This document shows, one piece after another, positions 60,674-64,000 of a stretch of DNA of 64,000 nt. A model generated the notes under the pieces. It saw nothing but the letters and a program-made list of their open reading frames with translations, was not told where the DNA came from and ran no database searches. This DNA is from Herbaspirillum sp. ST 5-3 (GTDB lineage: Bacteria > Pseudomonadota > Gammaproteobacteria > Burkholderiales > Burkholderiaceae_D). Position 1 is the stretch's first letter; each line of letters opens with the position of its first letter. The DNA lies in NCBI RefSeq assembly GCF_004804275.1, contig NZ_STGI01000017.1, positions 50,165 to 114,164 on the forward strand. Reading direction: 5' to 3'. The translations under genes were made by a program, and so were the position numbers.

Positions 60674-62232
60674 GCGTCATTTATCTTGCGCATGTAACTG
60701 TCTACGACCCGGACACCGCGAGTGAAGTAGTCCTGCGCTATTGCTCCGGCACCGGCTTTGTCACCGGGACGAATTCTGCATATCGCCCGCCCGGGGTGGC
60801 AGCGCACGTCTACTACGAACCGCGCATCAAGCAACCGGCATCGATGCGGCGCGACTGCTTTTCGAAGGGCACGACCGGAGGCGAAAGCACGATCGGCTAT
60901 GGTGAGCTGGTGCTCGTCAATTCGGATGGCGGCCTTGATGCGTTTCTGGATTACGGTCTGGACGGGCGCGAAATCGAGATCATTCGCGGGCAAATGGACC
61001 CGTGGCAGCTTCCGACATGGACGACGGTGCTACTCGGCACGATGGAGCAGCCGCGGATCTCGATCAGCGAAGTAGCTATCCGCCTGCGCGATCGTCAAGC
61101 AGAACTCGACAAGCCGATCCAGCCGAACAAGTTTGCAGGCTCCAACGTGCTGCCAGCCGGTCTGGAAGGCGTTGACGGCGACCTGAAGGGAAAGCCGAAG
61201 CCAAAAGCGTACGGGAAGGTCTACAACGTCGCGCCGCCGTGCGTGAACACGTCGAAGCTTGCATATCAGGTGAACGATGGTGCAGTAACGGACATCACGG
61301 CGGTCTATGACCGGGGCGTGGCACTGACCAAGGGCGCTGATTATGCGACAAGTGCATTGATGCTCGCCGCAGTACCTGCTGCCGGTGCCTTCATCACCTG
61401 TTTCGCAGAGGGCTATTTCATGCTCGGCAGTTCTCCGGCTGGGCAGATTACGGCGGATGTGACGCAGGGCGCGGCGGCAAGCAACCGAACGGTTGCCCAG
61501 GTGGTGAAGTCGATTCTTACCGGGCCTGGCGGAGTTTCCAGCGCCGACATTTCAGCATCGGACATTACTGATCTCGATACCGCAAATAGTGCCGAAATAG
61601 GACTGTGGGTAGACGCGGAAATGAACATCCGCTCCGCGCTCGACATGCTCACTAATTCAATTGGTGCGTGGTGGGGCGTAGATCGCACTGGTGTATTCCG
61701 CACGAAGCGCCTCGAAGCGCCGACCGGCACGCCAGTGGCGACACTGACAGGCGTTGAAATCATTCGACTCGACCGTGTTGCATCGAACGATGCGGGGGCG
61801 GGCATTCCCGCGTGGGGCTCGAAGCTCAAATACAAGCGGCATTGGACGACGCAGGATAACGATCTCGCCGGGAGCGTGACCAATGCGCGCCGCGCCGAAA
61901 TCCGCGAAGAGTGGCGCACTGTTGTTGCGGAGGATGCATCAGTCAAAACGGCGCATCTGCTGGCGCAAGAGCTGGAGTTCGAAACGCTGCTGGTTGATGC
62001 AACGGCATCCGCGACCGAAAACACGCGCCGCCTCGATCTCTACAAGACGCGCCGCGACCGCTTCGAGGTGCGCGCAGGGCTGGACGATGTACTAGCAAGC
62101 AGCATTGATCTCGGCGAAGTAATCGAGATCGCTTATCCACGATTCGGACTTGATGCGGGGCGTTCGTTCGTCGTGATCGGAATGCAGCCGGATCTGCGCA
62201 CCGGTATCGTTGACTTGACAGTGTGGGGATAA
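60670..62232 (+). CDS. Tail-tip/baseplate protein
   Basis: 520 residues. SVIYLAHVTVYDPDTASEVVLRYCSG start, IRLRDRQAELDKPIQPNKFAG, VNDGAVTDITAVYDRG and LYKTRRDRFEVRAGLDDVLASSIDLGEVIEIAYPRFGLDAGRSFVVIG near the end resemble hub-type proteins after the tape measure. Exact role (hub or tail-tip adapter) is open. Confidence 0.72.
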   Translation: MSVIYLAHVTVYDPDTASEVVLRYCSGTGFVTGTNSAYRPPGVAAHVYYEPRIKQPASMRRDCFSKGTTGGESTIGYGELVLVNSDGGLDAFLDYGLDGREIEIIRGQMDPWQLPTWTTVLLGTMEQPRISISEVAIRLRDRQAELDKPIQPNKFAGSNVLPAGLEGVDGDLKGKPKPKAYGKVYNVAPPCVNTSKLAYQVNDGAVTDITAVYDRGVALTKGADYATSALMLAAVPAAGAFITCFAEGYFMLGSSPAGQITADVTQGAAASNRTVAQVVKSILTGPGGVSSADISASDITDLDTANSAEIGLWVDAEMNIRSALDMLTNSIGAWWGVDRTGVFRTKRLEAPTGTPVATLTGVEIIRLDRVASNDAGAGIPAWGSKLKYKRHWTTQDNDLAGSVTNARRAEIREEWRTVVAEDASVKTAHLLAQELEFETLLVDATASATENTRRLDLYKTRRDRFEVRAGLDDVLASSIDLGEVIEIAYPRFGLDAGRSFVVIGMQPDLRTGIVDLTVWG

Positions 62233-62235
62233 CAA

Positions 62236-63102
62236 GTGGCACAAAACATCATTTTCGGCTATCCGAACCGCACCGACGAGGGCACGCTTTCGGGCGGCTC
62301 GTGGCAGGCATCGTTGCCGCTGGCGAACCTGCAAAGCCGGGTATTTGCAAAGGTGGCGCGCAGCACAGATGCAACGGAAGCATCAACTACATTCACCATC
62401 GATCTGGGCCAAGAACGCACGATCGGCGTGCTCGGACTCGTCGGGCATAACATCTCCGTTGATGGAACTGTGAGACTGCGCGGAGCGGCGACGCAGGCGG
62501 AATTGACGACCAATCCGATGTATGACTCCGGTTATGTGAACGGCTGGCCGTCCGGTATGGTTCCGCTCGATCTGCTGGAGTGGGAAGACAATAACTTTTG
62601 GCTTGGCACGCTCTCTCCGGAATCCCGCGCTGGCTATCAATCACCATTCACGCATACATTCAGCCGCACCACGACGCGCTGGTGGGAGATTGACATTAGT
62701 GACACGACGAATGCTGACGGATACCTTCAAATAGGGCGACTGTTCCTTGCTGATACCTGGCAACCGGCCTACAACATGTCCTACGGACTTAGCCTGCGCT
62801 ACGAAGATCAGAGCCAGATCGAAACGAGTCTCGGCGGCGTGGACTATTTCGACGGAAAGACGAAATACCGAATCACGCGATTTGATCTCGACTGGTTGAG
62901 CGACGAGGAAGCCTATACGCGCATCGTGGAAATGCAGCGGATGCTCGGCATCTCCGGGGAATTGCTCATCGTGCCCGATCCGGATGATGTAACGAACATG
63001 CCGCGCCGCGCCTACGTTGGTCGGCTCAAAAGTATTGGAGAACTAGTGCATGACCGCTTTGGAAACTACCGCACTGCCGTCGAAGTCAAGGAGCTTATCT
63101 AA
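62236..63102 (+). CDS. Tail-tip protein with jelly-roll-like domain
   Basis: 288 residues from a GTG. IIFGYPNRTDEGTLSGGSWQASLPLANLQSRVFAKVARS and ATEASTTFTIDLGQERTIGVLGLVGHNI read like a galactose-binding (F5/8-type) beta sandwich. Probably part of the tail tip or fibre attachment. A further domain runs from about residue 185. Confidence 0.68.
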   Translation: MAQNIIFGYPNRTDEGTLSGGSWQASLPLANLQSRVFAKVARSTDATEASTTFTIDLGQERTIGVLGLVGHNISVDGTVRLRGAATQAELTTNPMYDSGYVNGWPSGMVPLDLLEWEDNNFWLGTLSPESRAGYQSPFTHTFSRTTTRWWEIDISDTTNADGYLQIGRLFLADTWQPAYNMSYGLSLRYEDQSQIETSLGGVDYFDGKTKYRITRFDLDWLSDEEAYTRIVEMQRMLGISGELLIVPDPDDVTNMPRRAYVGRLKSIGELVHDRFGNYRTAVEVKELI

Positions 63103-63888
63103 ATGACGAATTCAGTCAATCTCAACGGCAATACATATACAGACGACTCGAATGCATCGACTGGTCTTGGCAATGGCGGGCATCGGACGCGCTTCATTCC
63201 CGCGTTGTCAGACTTTCTTGTGGAGGCAGCAGCGAAGATACAGGCATGCGTCGATCAAGTGGCGCTTGCACTCGGCTACAAGAACGACGCTGCGACCAGT
63301 GCCACAGCGGCAGCATCAAGCGCCGCCTCTGCCGCCAATGCTCCCGGCACCTCGGCAACCAGCACGACTAGCATTTCGGTAGGTACGGGCAGCAAGACGT
63401 TCACCATCCAGACAGGGAAATCGTTCGCTATCGGCCAGAAAGTGAACATTGCGCGTACAAGTGACCCTTCTGGCTCGTACATGTTCGGCGCGATCACCGC
63501 GCATGACAGCGCGACTGGCTCAATGACGGTCAGTGTGGTTACAACGGTGGGCACCGGAACCTATACAGATTGGACTGTCAGCCTGTCTGGCGAACGCGGT
63601 TTGAGTCTCGTTGCATGGCAGCGAAAAACGGGCGCTTACACGGCAATCTCTGGCGAGAGGATCGCGGTCGGAACGACATCTGCTGCCGTGACGATCACGC
63701 TGCCGGCATCGCCATCGGCAAACGACTTCGTTGAATTCATGGACGATGACGGCGCATTCGATACGAACAACCTGACTATTGCGCGCAACGGTCAGACGAT
63801 CATGGGGGCTGCGGAGGATATGACTGTCGCCACAAATAACATCAGCTTTGGACTTCGGTTCAACGGCACGACTTGGAGAATTTATTAA
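63103..63888 (+). CDS. Tail fibre-like protein
   Basis: 261 residues. N-terminal helical part (LSDFLVEAAAKIQACVDQVALAL), an Ala/Ser/Thr-rich stalk (about 65-95: ATSATAAASSAASAANA) and beta-rich segments (GSKTFTIQTGKSFAIGQKVNIAR; ITLPASPSANDFVEF; NNLTIARNGQTIMG) that resemble receptor-binding fibre tips. Directly followed by a tail-collar gene. Confidence 0.72.
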   Translation: MTNSVNLNGNTYTDDSNASTGLGNGGHRTRFIPALSDFLVEAAAKIQACVDQVALALGYKNDAATSATAAASSAASAANAPGTSATSTTSISVGTGSKTFTIQTGKSFAIGQKVNIARTSDPSGSYMFGAITAHDSATGSMTVSVVTTVGTGTYTDWTVSLSGERGLSLVAWQRKTGAYTAISGERIAVGTTSAAVTITLPASPSANDFVEFMDDDGAFDTNNLTIARNGQTIMGAAEDMTVATNNISFGLRFNGTTWRIY

Positions 63889-64000
63889 TGTCTACACTTG
63901 AGCAGTTTTTGTCTGGCGGCCTGCCAGTCGGCACCATCATCAATGCCGTTAATTCCATCAGTGATGCCAAGTGGCTTCGCTGCGATGGATCGGATAAAAA
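63888..64000 (+). CDS. Tail collar/fibre protein, N-terminal fragment (cut by window end)
   Basis: Starts ATG overlapping the previous TAA; 37 codons seen (STLEQFLSGGLPVGTIINAV, then KWLRCDGSD). GxI ... WLRCDGS is the start of the phage tail-collar domain. The rest is outside the window. Confidence 0.75.
   Translation, partial: MSTLEQFLSGGLPVGTIINAVNSISDAKWLRCDGSDK

Larger units (their letters stand above)
26894..64000. mobile_element. Lambda-like siphophage prophage (left end complete, right end beyond window)
   Basis: From the tRNA-Arg to the window edge every gene has phage character: integrase, leftward early operon, repressor/Cro switch, CII, primase-helicase, Q-like region, lambda-order head genes and a long non-contractile tail module (no sheath gene). 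Genes are tightly packed and look intact, so it could be inducible. The exact left boundary is somewhere between the tRNA and 27001. Lysis genes and attR are not seen. Confidence 0.92.

Overview
The window looks like a betaproteobacterial chromosome (order Burkholderiales, most like Oxalobacteraceae such as Herbaspirillum or Noviherbaspirillum). This placement is an inference from gene content, order and moderately high GC; no database was consulted. It has two parts: about 26.9 kb of host chromosome, then about 37 kb of a lambda-like siphophage prophage that runs off the right edge.

Host part (1-26893). In order: the 3' end of adk; the proton-pumping pyrophosphatase hppA; a short-chain dehydrogenase behind a perfect 16-bp palindrome; a gamma-glutamyltransferase lipoprotein; a patatin-like phospholipase; a small PXPV-type secreted protein; a secreted RNase Sa/barnase-type ribonuclease with its barstar inhibitor; a tight operon of purN, a NOL1/NOP2/sun-type RNA methyltransferase, a PLD-type nuclease and a MscS channel; a fatty-acid desaturase; rpmB-rpmG; radC; fkpB-ispH; the livHMGF branched-chain amino-acid transporter behind a leader-peptide/terminator arrangement; a fumarylpyruvate hydrolase-like gene with maiA; a lipase with its foldase; a second FAH-family gene; two small genes; and a tRNA-Arg(CCT).

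Prophage part (about 26894-64000). A tyrosine integrase faces a leftward operon of 20 tightly overlapping small genes. These include a ParB-like protein, an HD hydrolase, DNA-binding proteins and, last, a strong candidate Acb2 cyclic-oligonucleotide sponge (anti-CBASS). The switch region has a short repressor, a Cro/YdaS-like gene and three matching 16-bp operators lying on two good sigma-70 promoters. A zinc-ribbon membrane protein sits inside it as a likely lysogenic-conversion gene. Rightward genes follow: a CII-family regulator, a winged-helix protein, a primase-helicase, a cluster of ten iteron-like octamers, and a gene placed as the late antiterminator Q. Just after that gene is a near-consensus promoter with an inverted repeat in its spacer, followed within about 55 nt by an intrinsic terminator, which is the layout of lambda pR'/tR'.

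Late genes run terminase small/large, gpW, portal, a fused prohead protease-major capsid protein, a DUF2190 protein, head-tail connectors, tail tube, tail chaperones G and G-T with a programmed -1 frameshift site, a tape measure with perfect 123-bp tandem repeats, and tail-tip genes ending in a truncated tail-collar gene. Intrinsic terminators inside the late region fit the antitermination model. Lysis genes and the right attachment site are not in the window.
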